Shown one piece after another: positions 46,758 to 55,598 of a stretch of DNA of 59,151 nt (position 1 is the first letter of the stretch; each line of letters begins with the position of its first letter). Position numbers and translations under genes: made by a program. This DNA comes from a virus, in the IMG/VR virus record IMGVR_UViG_3300044999_000021, positions 1 through 59,151 of that record; one strand, given 5' to 3'. Below the pieces are notes generated by a model that was not told the origin of the DNA, did no database searches, and saw only the letters and a program-made list of their open reading frames with translations.

Positions 46758-49516
46758 CAGCTAAACGGCCCCTGAGTTTGGGTTGTCCCGTCGTCCGAGA
46801 CAGTGGACGAGCTATTGGGCGTCGTCCCGTCATCCTTGAACAGCGTCCACGTCGTGGCGGTCAGGGTGGCTTTCTTGTAGAGCCTTCGCCAGATGCCGAC
46901 GATCATCTTCGCCAGCGTCGTCTGAGATGCCGGTGCGCCGGGGTCGGTCACGGCGATGGCGTCCAGGCCGGTCGCCGACAGGGCCACGCCCGATGCCGCT
47001 GTGATGTTCGTCCGGCTCGCCAGCGTAGCTCCCGGGTCGTGGCCGGCGAGCGTGGCAAGGGCCGTCGTCAACGTGCTGCTGAGCCGGGAGAGCAGCGTTG
47101 TCGTCCCCGCGGCGTCGTTCTGGATGTAGCTGCCGAGAACGTCCGTGCCCGGGCCAGCGAAACGCTTAAGCAGGTACGACTGGATCAAGGCGTCGGTGCC
47201 ATCGGCTACCGTGTCAGATTCCACGATGAGCAGGGCCGCCAGATTGTTGCCGGCGTCCATCGGTGTGCCGATCTGGTCAAACTGCGGCGCCCCGACGACA
47301 TTGCTCAAGTCCAGGTCAATCCCGCTCAACCCAGACCCAGTGAACTTGCCGTCGTTCGACGATACAGTGAGGTTGATCTGTCGCCACCGCGCCAGGATCA
47401 GATTCGAGCCGATGTAAGTTGCGGCCTGCGGGTCATCGTCGCCAATATGGAAGGCTACCAAGTTCGCGTTTGTGATCCCCATCGCTCCGGACCCGCCGGA
47501 GTGATTGAGGACGTACCAATTTGAGTTTGGGACCCGCGTACCGACGGCATAGATCGTGAATGACTGCATGTCGGGAATGTCGATCGCGCCGCTCATGGAG
47601 TAGGAGTTGCTGCCGCTGAACAGTACGCGGCCCGAACTGTCCACGGTTGGCGGCGGGCTGCCGACTCCGCTGAGCGTGATGCCGCCGGCCTTGACCGTCG
47701 CTCCCTCGATCCAGAGGGCCAAGTCCGCGCCAAGGCTGGCCGGCGTCCAGGGGTTCAGGACTGCGCTGGATTCAATCGCCGCATAGGCGTCTCCGGTCTG
47801 TGGCGTGTTCCCAGTGTATGTCGCGATCGTGTCCGCTGTCGTTAGCCCTTGGATAGCCTTGACCGCCGTCACCGGCGACGTGCTGACATTGTTGATCGCC
47901 CCCACGTCCACGGCCGCAATCCCCACGATCGTATAAACCGAAGTCGCGTCGGGCGTCGTGTTCCAATTGGGTGTCACAGCGGCAACCCGCGTGGCGCCGG
48001 TGTACGCCGTGATCCGCCGGGGAGCCTGTCCCGTTCCGGTCCCCGAGTAGATGCGGACCCAGCAATCGACGTAGAAGCTGTTGGTCGCGGACTCGGCCGA
48101 GTTCAGCTTGATCGAAGATGACGTGCTGCCGGTCTGCGCGAGGTTGCCAGACGTGACAATCAGCCCCGTTTGGAGGGAGTTCAGGAGTATGTAGAGGACG
48201 CTCAGGCCATGCGTCCCGTCGATCGTTTGCGCATACGCATCCCCCGTCTGCGGCGTATTGCCGGTATAGGTCGTCACCGTATCCGTCAGCACGACTTCGC
48301 TGATCTTGCCACCAGCCGTGATGCCCAGCACCGCGAAGTTCGCCGGCACGTTGGCGGCCAACAGCGGCGTCGTCGGGATGGCGGCGACCGAGGTAATCAA
48401 TTCGTCCGTGTCGGCGTTGATCTCTGTCGCCAGCGAGCCGACGTCGGCCCCCGTCTGCAACGTGCCTCCGAGATACTTCGCGCTGACATTGAGGACGTTG
48501 TTGCTGTCGAGCGTCACTGCCGTGCCGAGAGCCTTGCCGATGTCTACCCGGCCGCTTGCATCGATCGACTGCGCGGCAAAGTTGGTCGGAAACGCCTGCA
48601 CGTTGACGTATCCGCAGAGGATGCGGTCCGTCTTAGTGGTGGATGTGACAAGCCCGGTGGCGCTGAACCGGATGCGCACTAGCCCGAGATTGCCTCCGGT
48701 GCCCGTATGGGCGCTGGTCAACTCCCAATCCTGTGTCCCGTTCATCGTGCCTGTGATGCCGACCACCGATCCGATTTGGTCCCACGCCGAATTGCCCCAG
48801 TTGTAGGCGTAGGCTTTGACAGTGTTCGCCACGCCGACGACGTAGCCGATCCAGTTGACGCCGACTCCAGTTTGGCCGGTCGATCCAAGAGAAAACTGAT
48901 AGTAGAAATCCACCGTCCCGGCCGTGTCCGTCACAGAATCATAGACGCCGTCGAGAGTCGCCGTGTTTGCGAATCCGCCAGTGTCGCTGCCCGTCGTGTA
49001 GGTCGCGCTGGCCGCTGTCGCATTGAGCGCCGCTGTCGTGACACCGATGTTAGTGACAGCGGCATAAAGATCGCCGCCGGATTGGTTGACCGCCCCAACG
49101 GTTTTGACATTCACGTCCGGCGTTCCGGCCACGCCCGGGGTCAGCCACGCCGTGCCGAGAAGCTGGCGAACGTCCACCTGCGGATAAGAAACGTCAACGA
49201 CCTCACAAAGAACGTGTTTGCCGGATGCTTCGCCAATGATCTTCACCTTCCCGGCGCTGGACCACATAGCATCCGGGCAATCCAGGCGATACCCGCCACC
49301 AGACAATTCCTTGACGCCACCGGCCGAAAATGCGGTGGTAATCGTGGATAAGTCCGTTAGCGACGGAAACGCGACGGCGGCATTGGCCCCGGCTATCCAG
49401 TAGGTGAGGCTAGGGAACGTCGCAGCAACCAAGCTAGTCACAGGAAGTCCGCTGTCGTCAACAATCTGGACGAATACGGATTTAGACGTGACGCCAGGCG
49501 CATAAATAATGCTCAT
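46757..49516 (-). CDS. Large tail fibre/receptor-binding protein with inserted LamG-like domain, 919 aa
   Basis: Strand-rich throughout. The N-terminus (residues 1-110) is a small virion-attachment-like module. The segment TYTGNTPQTGDAYA occurs twice in the middle, marking an internal duplication. Residues about 600-780 look like a concanavalin/LamG-like domain (ADLALWIEGATVK at the start). The C-terminus is an intertwined fibre-tip-like region. It is probably the main host-recognition fibre. Confidence 0.7.
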   Translation of the reverse strand: MSIIYAPGVTSKSVFVQIVDDSGLPVTSLVAATFPSLTYWIAGANAAVAFPSLTDLSTITTAFSAGGVKELSGGGYRLDCPDAMWSSAGKVKIIGEASGKHVLCEVVDVSYPQVDVRQLLGTAWLTPGVAGTPDVNVKTVGAVNQSGGDLYAAVTNIGVTTAALNATAASATYTTGSDTGGFANTATLDGVYDSVTDTAGTVDFYYQFSLGSTGQTGVGVNWIGYVVGVANTVKAYAYNWGNSAWDQIGSVVGITGTMNGTQDWELTSAHTGTGGNLGLVRIRFSATGLVTSTTKTDRILCGYVNVQAFPTNFAAQSIDASGRVDIGKALGTAVTLDSNNVLNVSAKYLGGTLQTGADVGSLATEINADTDELITSVAAIPTTPLLAANVPANFAVLGITAGGKISEVVLTDTVTTYTGNTPQTGDAYAQTIDGTHGLSVLYILLNSLQTGLIVTSGNLAQTGSTSSSIKLNSAESATNSFYVDCWVRIYSGTGTGQAPRRITAYTGATRVAAVTPNWNTTPDATSVYTIVGIAAVDVGAINNVSTSPVTAVKAIQGLTTADTIATYTGNTPQTGDAYAAIESSAVLNPWTPASLGADLALWIEGATVKAGGITLSGVGSPPPTVDSSGRVLFSGSNSYSMSGAIDIPDMQSFTIYAVGTRVPNSNWYVLNHSGGSGAMGITNANLVAFHIGDDDPQAATYIGSNLILARWRQINLTVSSNDGKFTGSGLSGIDLDLSNVVGAPQFDQIGTPMDAGNNLAALLIVESDTVADGTDALIQSYLLKRFAGPGTDVLGSYIQNDAAGTTTLLSRLSSTLTTALATLAGHDPGATLASRTNITAASGVALSATGLDAIAVTDPGAPASQTTLAKMIVGIWRRLYKKATLTATTWTLFKDDGTTPNSSSTVSDDGTTQTQGPFS

Positions 49517-50331
49517 GCCGCGGCCCTCCGTCGTTTCATCAGGAGGCCGCCGGTCCTAGCCGGGACGAACCACGTCCGCGTGCTGATCCACCGGAGCGGG
49601 CTGTCGGGGACGCGGTAGCCGATATTGGACAGCCTGAAGTCCAGGGCGGCGAGAGTCGCGGTGATGCCCATGCCCATCCACAGAACGGCATCGGCACACG
49701 ACCCGGGCCACGCGAAAGCGCCGAACGCAACGCCAAAATTGCCGATGGCGACCCCGCCAGTCGTGAAATTGCTCGCGTCGGCCGACGGTCCGCCGGCCAA
49801 GACGCCGTCCACGAAAAGATAAATCTGTCCGTTTATGCGAGTGCCCAGCAATCGGTGCCATTTTCCATCGGCGATGGCTGGACCGTTCACGCTCGTGCTG
49901 CCCGAGGTGAACTCCGCTGCAGTGGATTCTCCGAGCCACCAACTGGTGCCCGAAGTGCTGCTCCCCATCGCGACCTGAGTGCCCGATGTGGTGACCTTGG
50001 CCGTGACAGCAACAGCATAGTCACCAGTTCCGGGGACGGCCAAGATTGACGATAAGTCAACATAGCTGGATGCGGAGCCGGCGAAGGCAAGCGAGCTCCC
50101 TTGTGCATTCGGCCCAGCTCCCCACATCGGAGTGCCCGGCGCAACTCCGACGATGGTGCCGTGCTGCCGGCCGCAGAGATTTAGCAATCGTGTGCCAGCG
50201 GCCGGGATGTCGGGCGACATGAATCCCCAAAAAACCCGCTTGCCGCGCGGATTCGCATTCAACGGGTGATCCCAATCAACGGCCCCGTCAGCCGCGACCG
50301 CGTTGTATCGAGTGTCGGAATGAGGATGCAT
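49513..50331 (-). CDS. LamG/concanavalin-like virion protein, 272 aa
   Basis: A beta-sandwich pattern with YVDLSSILAVPGTGDYAVAV near residue 92, GKWHRLLGTRINGQIYLFV near 160 and a DAVLWMG segment. These lectin-like domains bind carbohydrates on fibres. It overlaps the large fibre gene by 4 bp and is probably a partner in host recognition. Confidence 0.65.
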   Translation of the reverse strand: MHPHSDTRYNAVAADGAVDWDHPLNANPRGKRVFWGFMSPDIPAAGTRLLNLCGRQHGTIVGVAPGTPMWGAGPNAQGSSLAFAGSASSYVDLSSILAVPGTGDYAVAVTAKVTTSGTQVAMGSSTSGTSWWLGESTAAEFTSGSTSVNGPAIADGKWHRLLGTRINGQIYLFVDGVLAGGPSADASNFTTGGVAIGNFGVAFGAFAWPGSCADAVLWMGMGITATLAALDFRLSNIGYRVPDSPLRWISTRTWFVPARTGGLLMKRRRAAA

Positions 50332-50333
50332 CG

Positions 50334-50942
50334 TTAGACCGCCGTGTCGCTGGCGTGGACTTCCGCATCGATCGCCATGACTACCGTCTGCCCGCTGTTG
50401 TTGATCGGCGTGATTTCATAGACGGCCCCGCCGGGCAGCAGTATAGCACCGCAGTCCGCTCCATTCGTCACCACGTCGCTCGCGTTGTGCGTCACAAGGA
50501 ACCCGCTGCCCCGATCAATCGTGATCGTCGCTGAGGTCAGATCGTCAATGCCGAAGAATTCGCAGCGCGCCGCCGCAAGCTGGGCGCAACAAATCTGCTG
50601 GGCCGCGAATCCGGTTCCGCTGGCAAGGACCATAGTCGTCGCCGCTGCCGCCCCGCCGCTGCTGACCGTCGTCGCGTTGACTGCCGCTGTGGACGAAATG
50701 AAGTCGTACGGGTTGGCCGGGAACCCATTTAACGTCGTGTTCATCTGCCGGCGAATCGAAATGTAAGCGGCACGGGTCAGCGCCGTTGCCACGTTTCGGC
50801 CGATGCGGCAGTAGAGGTAGGCGTACTGCTTAACGGTTAAATCGAGCGTCAGCATTGAACCGGGCGTCGTGAACGAGGCCATCGAAGTTGGCGCAAGCGG
50901 CTGACTAAACGTCGGGATTGTCGGTGTAATTACAGTCGCCAC
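50334..50942 (-). CDS. Virion protein of unknown type, 202 aa
   Basis: A helical segment near residues 30-70 and a beta-rich remainder with several Ala/Thr/Gly-rich strands. Probably starts at GTG 50942 after GAGGGGGAG. It is the first gene after a terminator. Structural role inferred from position. Confidence 0.55.
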   Translation of the reverse strand: MATVITPTIPTFSQPLAPTSMASFTTPGSMLTLDLTVKQYAYLYCRIGRNVATALTRAAYISIRRQMNTTLNGFPANPYDFISSTAAVNATTVSSGGAAAATTMVLASGTGFAAQQICCAQLAAARCEFFGIDDLTSATITIDRGSGFLVTHNASDVVTNGADCGAILLPGGAVYEITPINNSGQTVVMAIDAEVHASDTAV

Positions 50943-50973
50943 TCGCTCTCCCCCTCACTGTGCCGCCGGCATG

Positions 50974-51011
50974 AAAAAGCCCCGGGCCGCCGCTCCTGCA
51001 TTGGCCCGGGG
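50974..51011 (-). terminator. Rho-independent terminator before the fibre genes
   Basis: A 9-bp perfect stem (CCCCGGGCC and GGCCCGGGG; plus-strand 50980-50988 and 51003-51011) is followed on the minus strand by CTTTTT (50974-50978). It ends the transcript of the 51077 gene and others upstream. Confidence 0.8.
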
Positions 51012-51076
51012 TGTCCAAAGGCTTCTGCTCACCGAACCTTTTGACCCTCGAACGCAGAGCAGGGCGAACAACGACG

Positions 51077-51466
51077 CTATCCGCCGCAGGACGAGCATGA
51101 GCCAGACCCGCCGCGGCGAGAGGCCCGGCGTTCGCGGATGCGGTCCCCCAAGTGCCAGCGGTCGCCCGACGACGAATATGCTGCGGAGGTATAAGTCTCG
51201 CCCTGGACCGCGTTACAGCCCGTCATCCCGCATTGGCCCGACGTACACGCGCCCCCGGCCGTGCAGGTGCCAGTGGGGCACGGACAGGCCGTAGCCGTGG
51301 GGGAAGTCGGGATCGGGGTGGCGTCCTGGACCCAGACCATTTGGCAAGAGCGGCCGTGGCACTGGCGCTCGAGGTGGTAAGTCGGAGCGGCCTTCGGTGG
51401 ATCGGCCGCGAACGCCGCGGAACCGAGGAACAGGCCCACTACCAGGGCCGCGAGAATGTAACGCAT
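51077..51466 (-). CDS. Secreted Cys-rich protein with signal peptide, 129 aa
   Basis: Starts at ATG 51466 with AAAGGAGT upstream. A signal peptide (residues 1-22, cleavage after AFA) is followed by a Cys-rich region with CHGRSC, CPCPTGTC and CGMTGC. The C-terminus is basic with a final CSSCGG. Similar secreted proteins are common in planctomycetes. It may act at the host surface. Confidence 0.65.
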   Translation of the reverse strand: MRYILAALVVGLFLGSAAFAADPPKAAPTYHLERQCHGRSCQMVWVQDATPIPTSPTATACPCPTGTCTAGGACTSGQCGMTGCNAVQGETYTSAAYSSSGDRWHLGDRIRERRASRRGGSGSCSSCGG

Positions 51467-51505
51467 GAGAAGACTCCTTTGAAACACTGGGCGAGAGAAT
51501 CAGGG

Positions 51506-51670
51506 CTATCGTGGGCTGCCGTCGCTGTTCGGCGTGGCGTACCGGTTGATCGCCTTTTCGATGCGCTCCACGGCGCGGTCAAAATGGTTGCAAGACGCCG
51601 CATACAGTGCAGCCAACCCAAGCGCGATGATGGCCAACAGCAGATTCGTCATGCTGCGTTCTTTTTCCAC
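51506..51670 (-). CDS. Small single-span membrane protein, 54 aa
   Basis: GTG 51670 with GGAGG 7 nt upstream (or ATG 51652) opens a frame with one transmembrane helix (LLLAIIALGLAALYAAS) and a helical tail with charged residues (AVERIEKAINR). It follows the stop of the 51675 gene by 4 bp. A spanin-like or holin-like role is possible. Confidence 0.55.
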   Translation of the reverse strand: MEKERSMTNLLLAIIALGLAALYAASCNHFDRAVERIEKAINRYATPNSDGSPR

Positions 51671-51674
51671 CGGC

Positions 51675-51818
51675 TCACCTCCCGAACATCACGATCAACG
51701 CCGCAGAGAGCAGCAAAATCAGGAACGCGAGGAACGCCATGTCGTTGACACCGCCAGCGCCCTTCATTTCGCGGCGCGGTTCAGCGGTCAATCTGGGGTC
51801 AGGAATGTCGCTTCGCAT
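51675..51818 (-). CDS. Small single-span membrane protein, 47 aa
   Basis: Start ATG 51818 with GAGG 7 nt upstream. A polar N-terminal part is followed by a C-terminal transmembrane helix (MAFLAFLILLLSAALIVMF). Part of a group of tiny membrane proteins that may include holins. Confidence 0.5.
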   Translation of the reverse strand: MRSDIPDPRLTAEPRREMKGAGGVNDMAFLAFLILLLSAALIVMFGR

Positions 51819-51876
51819 CTCGTCACCTCACGAACATCACCATCAACACCGCCGCGACGCCAGCGGTCGAAACGAC

Positions 51877-52335
51877 TCAGGGGTCGGTGGTTTTAATCAG
51901 CCGGCCAGAACCACGGCAGACGGGGCATGTATTGCGGTCCATACCCGCGCCTTTGCAGCAGACGCACACGGCCCATTCGTGTGTGCTTCCCTCTAGTTTG
52001 CCCGCACCTTTGCAGCATGTGCATGTGCTGGTTACTCGGCCGCCGCCGCCGCATTCGTGGCATTGGACGGTCGCCACGCCAGCCAACGGTGGCTCTGGCG
52101 ATTCGGTCCGCAGCCCGCACCCCATCGTCATCATCATCACAACCGCGATCACGCCAGCGGCCAGAACCGCGTACCCGGCGATGCGCCAGGATGGAGACGC
52201 GGGCCGGTCTCCCTGCTCCGGGTCACTGGCGAAAAATCCGTGCGGGTCGGCGAACGGCTTTGGCTCATCGCCGCGGATGAAGGCCAAGGCCCGGTCCACC
52301 TCTCCGTCGTCTTCATTGACCGACCGGTAATCCAT
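51877..52335 (-). CDS. Membrane protein with DnaJ-like CxxCxGxG repeats, 152 aa
   Basis: A transmembrane segment at about residues 50-72 is followed by three CxxC-type repeats (CHECGGGGR, CTCCKGAGK, CVCCKGAGM) and a CPVCRGSGR, as in the zinc-binding domain of DnaJ. The N-terminal J domain and C-terminal chaperone domain are missing. It would face the outside or periplasm if the signal-anchor orientation is N-in. Function is unknown. Confidence 0.65.
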   Translation of the reverse strand: MDYRSVNEDDGEVDRALAFIRGDEPKPFADPHGFFASDPEQGDRPASPSWRIAGYAVLAAGVIAVVMMMTMGCGLRTESPEPPLAGVATVQCHECGGGGRVTSTCTCCKGAGKLEGSTHEWAVCVCCKGAGMDRNTCPVCRGSGRLIKTTDP

Positions 52336-52363
52336 CGCCGTGTCCTCCGTGGGTCGAATCAGT

Positions 52364-52528
52364 TCACCACATCCCGACGTATCCGGGAGGCAGGTGAATC
52401 GTTTGCACCAGCGTCATTTCGGGGCCGTCCCCAAGCTTGACATGGACAGTCTTGCAGCCGTCCGGGTGGGTGCAAATGACAGTCGCCTTCGTGATCGGTT
52501 CCAAGTTGTCGAGTGGCTTGGCGTCCAT
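52364..52528 (-). CDS. Small soluble protein, 54 aa
   Basis: ATG 52528 with GGAGG 7 nt upstream. A small strand-rich protein with CTHPDGC. No family is recognised. Confidence 0.55.
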   Translation of the reverse strand: MDAKPLDNLEPITKATVICTHPDGCKTVHVKLGDGPEMTLVQTIHLPPGYVGMW

Positions 52529-52543
52529 CAGTTGTCCTCCGCG

Positions 52544-52645
52544 TCAGTCCAGGTCCGCCGGTCGCGTGATCCACCACCAAGCAACCACGCCGAACCCGGC
52601 GACGAACATTGCAGCACCGATCCAAAAGCGGGGGTTCGTCAGCAT
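52544..52645 (-). CDS. Tiny membrane peptide, 33 aa
   Basis: ATG 52645 overlaps the stop of the upstream gene. It has one transmembrane helix (FWIGAAMFVAGFGVVAWWW) with charged flanks. Could be part of a holin system. Confidence 0.5.
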   Translation of the reverse strand: MLTNPRFWIGAAMFVAGFGVVAWWWITRPADLD

Positions 52646-52917
52646 GTCACCACCCACCGCAGCGCCGCCAGAGCGATCATGCCGCCCATGTAGCCGGCGA
52701 AGTCGGACAGTGAACCACCCCATCCGAGTTCATCCCGTTCAATGAGCCAGTCGAATCCGTATTCTTTTGCCGTGGCGAATCCGACCGTGGCAGCGAGCGG
52801 TACCCACTCCGGCCAGCCGATCAGCCAGCAGACCAAGCCGATGACCCAACTTCCAAGCACGTGACAGGTGGCGAACCCGACGTTCGCGCTTGGCGTCCAG
52901 ATTGGCTCGGCCTTCAT
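52639..52917 (-). CDS. Membrane protein, 92 aa, holin-like
   Basis: Start ATG 52917 overlaps the upstream stop (ATGA). Two or three hydrophobic segments with many Trp (VIGLVCWLIGWPEWVPL) and a re-entrant-like end. Size and position in the cluster with the C1 protease fit a holin, but this is inferred. Confidence 0.6.
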   Translation of the reverse strand: MKAEPIWTPSANVGFATCHVLGSWVIGLVCWLIGWPEWVPLAATVGFATAKEYGFDWLIERDELGWGGSLSDFAGYMGGMIALAALRWVVTC

Positions 52918-53081
52918 AGGAACTCCCGCCACTTGATCGGCTGCTTGATAGGCTGCGATTCCACTGGCAGCGTCTGAGCGTTCTTTTCCCTGTTTGGTCC
53001 GCAGTCACTTTTGCCGCAATACTTGTAACCGGCGGCAATTGGCCGCTTGCAGGTGCGACAGCAGTTTTCGGGCTGATCCAT
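52914..53081 (-). CDS. Small zinc-ribbon protein, 55 aa
   Basis: CCRTC and YCGKSDC segments form a likely zinc site in the first 30 residues; the tail is polar. Both ends overlap neighbours (TGATG and ATGA). Function is unknown. Confidence 0.6.
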   Translation of the reverse strand: MDQPENCCRTCKRPIAAGYKYCGKSDCGPNREKNAQTLPVESQPIKQPIKWREFL

Positions 53082-53260
53082 CACAACTCCGAAGTGGCTA
53101 AAGCACCCCGACTCTTTGCGTCGGCGTGTTCGCGATCAGCCGCTTGGTTGATTTCATCTAGGCCGATGTTCAGCAAGAAGTCGGGGTCGGACTGCGCGTA
53201 AAACGCATCCATGCCGCCCCAGATTTTCCAAGTGTCGTCTTTCCAAATCGTGATCGCCAT
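53081..53260 (-). CDS. Small protein of unknown function, 59 aa
   Basis: Start ATG 53260 with GGAG upstream. Starts MAITIWKDDTWKIW, then a helix. Overlaps the next start. No family is recognised. Confidence 0.55.
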   Translation of the reverse strand: MAITIWKDDTWKIWGGMDAFYAQSDPDFLLNIGLDEINQAADREHADAKSRGALATSEL

Positions 53261-53277
53261 GATTCAACTCCAAAGTG

Positions 53278-53306
53278 GGGGCCGGTCGTGCGAGACGACC
53301 GGCCCC
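53278..53306 (-). other. Strong hairpin between genes
   Basis: A perfect 12-bp stem with a 5-nt loop (arms 53278-53289 and 53295-53306) lies in the 55-bp gap between two late genes, just upstream of the ribosome site of the 53260 gene. No T-run follows on the minus strand. It could stabilise mRNA or weaken translation. Confidence 0.5.
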
Positions 53307-53315
53307 GGGGAACGA

Positions 53316-53873
53316 TTACCTGATGGTGGGCACACCGAACGACACGGCCAATCCCGTGACGGGCCCCGTGCCTGAGGTGCAGGGAATCACGATCGTGAAC
53401 GGCCCGACGCTTCCATCCGTCCAAGTGGCTACGGCGGTCACGTTGGCTGTGCCCGCCGTCAGCGCGTGGCACTTGTCCGTCATCCCGACGGGGGGATCGA
53501 CAGTCAGCACGGCGGGCGCGTCGGACACCGGAACCGGCGTCAACGTCGCGACAGCGGAAATGTCCGCGGCAGTCCCGTCGGCGTATTGGCCCTGGATCGT
53601 GAACGACCCGTCTTCGTTGTCAAGCAGGACGTAATTCGGAACCGGGGTACCGGCCTTGTGCGGCACGGCCAGCTTCTTGAGGGCGGACTTCTTCAGCAGC
53701 TTGATACTCGGCATAGGAACTCCTTCGGGGCGAATGGTCGGTGGATTCTCGGTGACTCCGAGGCCAACCACCTTCGGCTTCGGGGGGCAGAGACAGGCGA
53801 GCAGTCGCTCAAACTGGCACTCGTCCAGTTTGAGCGTGATTGTCAGATCGACAGCATGAGACAGGATGAACAT
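53316..53873 (-). CDS. Beta-rich protein with an internal start, 185 aa (132 aa from the internal start)
   Basis: The frame from ATG 53873 runs 185 residues. An internal ATG at 53714 has a strong ribosome site (GAAGGAG) and a leader sequence duplicated from the 54120 gene, so the real protein may be the 132-residue C-terminal part, an immunoglobulin-like domain (VTAVATWTDGSVGPFTIV near the end). The N-terminal 53 residues (CLCPPKPK) could be a separate small gene that lost its stop. Confidence 0.55.
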   Translation of the reverse strand: MFILSHAVDLTITLKLDECQFERLLACLCPPKPKVVGLGVTENPPTIRPEGVPMPSIKLLKKSALKKLAVPHKAGTPVPNYVLLDNEDGSFTIQGQYADGTAADISAVATLTPVPVSDAPAVLTVDPPVGMTDKCHALTAGTANVTAVATWTDGSVGPFTIVIPCTSGTGPVTGLAVSFGVPTIR

Positions 53874-53880
53874 GGGTGCC

Positions 53881-54120
53881 TCAAGGCGTCGGTGGGGCCG
53901 GGGGAACGGGCGTCGGATTAAGGAAGGACAGCAGGAACGCCAAAAGCTGCGGGCCGTACTTCATGACAAGAGCCAGCAAGCCAGCCCAATTGAACGTCCC
54001 CATGCCGGCGGTCGCCATCTTTTCGTTGTGGCACTCCAGAGCGCAAATCGCGACTTCGGGGACGCCGGCGGCGAGAAGCTGGAGGCGGGTGCTTGGATCA
54101 CAGCAACATTCCACTTTCAT
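53881..54120 (-). CDS. Small membrane-associated protein, 79 aa
   Basis: Start ATG 54120 after AAGGAGT. A Cys-rich N-terminus (VECCCDPSTR), then a hydrophobic helix (LLALVMKYGPQLLAFLLSFL) and a Pro-rich end. It follows the C1 protease gene. Perhaps a holin or anchor; not shown. Confidence 0.55.
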   Translation of the reverse strand: MKVECCCDPSTRLQLLAAGVPEVAICALECHNEKMATAGMGTFNWAGLLALVMKYGPQLLAFLLSFLNPTPVPPAPPTP

Positions 54121-54152
54121 CAGTAACTCCTTGGGGCGAATGGTTCGGGGGT

Positions 54153-55376
54153 TCAATACGCGAGCATGTAACGGTGACGGAAAAATCCCTGCCGAGTCCG
54201 TACCCACGCTGGCTGCACGTCACCCGGCGGCATCGGCAGGTAGACACCGCTGGACGGCGGCGGCAACTGCGGCCGGATGAGCTTGTCGAGCGCATCCCAT
54301 TGGGCTTGCGTCGGAAGGCCGCTCGCCGGCGGCACGGGCGCCGGAGGAGGCGTCGGCGGAATCGGTGGCACTGGCGGGACTGGAGCGGGCGGCGGCGGCA
54401 CAGCCCCGGCCGTCATCCAGATTGCTTCGGTGCCCCACGAATACGATCCGTAGGCGATCCAGAACGTGCCGTTCGGCCCACCCCAGGAATCGCCCCATTG
54501 GTTCATCCCAAGGAACGCGCCTTTGGAGTCGTCCCAGCCGATGCATAGCACTGCGTGATCGACGCTGTTCCCGCGGCCGGACATGACCTGCGGCCACTGG
54601 TAGTTGTCGCAGCCGCTGGCGTCGAACGCGACCGAGATCGGCCCATACTGGGCCATGCAGTTCTTGATGTCCTGATCGCTCGCCGGCCCCTGCTGCTGGG
54701 AGGGAGTGCAGAACCCATAGTCGCCGATCTTGTAGACCGCCATTCCGCTGATCGGCTTCAGTCGGCCAGGGCCCCCCTGATACGGTCCGTAGTCGCTGGT
54801 GAGCGGCGCGCCCTTGTTCTTCATCCAGTCGATGACTTGCGCCTCGTCGCCGCCGCCGCAGCCGCCTTCAAATGCGCCGCTGTCCAGCCCGTACTGCGAC
54901 GACAGGCGGCCCTTCGAGGCGTCCAGCGGCAGGACTCCGGCCTTGACGAGCGCCATGGAGCAGCCGTCGAACGAACTGACCCCGAAGCAGTCGCCGCATT
55001 GCTTTTGATCGTCGGTCGGCAGCACGTTCCCGAACGCGGTCCGACAATCGAACGACGCCTGAGTGGCTTTGGGCAGATGGCCGATGCGGTGCCCGTGGCG
55101 CTTGAACGACTCGTCATGGAGAGCCTTGCGGACTGCCTCCGGGGCTGGCTTGTGGCCGCGGGGATGTTTCGCCGGAATCTGCACCGGGGCGAGCTTGAGG
55201 TTCTGGACGTTCAGCGGCGGCAGGTTGACGCCGCAGTCGCACGGGGCGGCATTCAGCGTGGCAGGAACCAGAATGTTCTGCGGCGGCTCCGGCTGCGCCG
55301 GCGTCGGCAGGGAAGCCGTCAGGCCGGCCAATCCGGCGGCGAACATCAACAGCGCGGCTTTCACTTTCCACTTCAT
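54153..55376 (-). CDS. Secreted papain-family (C1A) cysteine peptidase, 407 aa
   Basis: A signal peptide (about residues 1-26) is followed by a pro-like region. The mature C1 fold has Gln124 (oxyanion), Cys130 in QCGDCFG, His274 in VDHAVLCIGW and Asn292 in MNQWGDSWG, so the catalytic triad is complete. The usual Trp after the active Cys is Phe. The domain ends near residue 324, followed by a Pro-rich linker and a basic C-terminal tail. Such peptidases are common in planctomycetes and rare in phages. With small membrane proteins next to it and no peptidoglycan hydrolase visible, it is a candidate lysis or cell-envelope enzyme. Confidence 0.85.
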   Translation of the reverse strand: MKWKVKAALLMFAAGLAGLTASLPTPAQPEPPQNILVPATLNAAPCDCGVNLPPLNVQNLKLAPVQIPAKHPRGHKPAPEAVRKALHDESFKRHGHRIGHLPKATQASFDCRTAFGNVLPTDDQKQCGDCFGVSSFDGCSMALVKAGVLPLDASKGRLSSQYGLDSGAFEGGCGGGDEAQVIDWMKNKGAPLTSDYGPYQGGPGRLKPISGMAVYKIGDYGFCTPSQQQGPASDQDIKNCMAQYGPISVAFDASGCDNYQWPQVMSGRGNSVDHAVLCIGWDDSKGAFLGMNQWGDSWGGPNGTFWIAYGSYSWGTEAIWMTAGAVPPPPAPVPPVPPIPPTPPPAPVPPASGLPTQAQWDALDKLIRPQLPPPSSGVYLPMPPGDVQPAWVRTRQGFFRHRYMLAY

Positions 55377-55388
55377 GAGGCAACTCCT

Positions 55389-55598
55389 TTACATGCTGGC
55401 CACTAAGCGGATGGCGAAGATGACCATGAAGGCCACCACGACGATCCAAAAGCACTGCTTGACCCAATCGGGGATGGCCACGCCGAACTTGTTCAGCGCG
55501 ACGAACATCAGCGCGATGACGGCGGCGATCATGACAATCACGATGCATAGTTCGGTGATCGACCACGACCGAACGACGAGCAGATCGGCGAGCATCAT
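55389..55598 (-). CDS. Holin-like membrane protein, 69 aa
   Basis: Two strong transmembrane segments (IVIVMIAAVIALMFVAL and CFWIVVVAFMVIFAI) with a short hairpin loop, starting at one of two adjacent ATGs (55598 or 55595). It is directly upstream of the secreted peptidase in the transcript. Size and topology fit a class II holin. Confidence 0.65.
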   Translation of the reverse strand: MMLADLLVVRSWSITELCIVIVMIAAVIALMFVALNKFGVAIPDWVKQCFWIVVVAFMVIFAIRLVASM

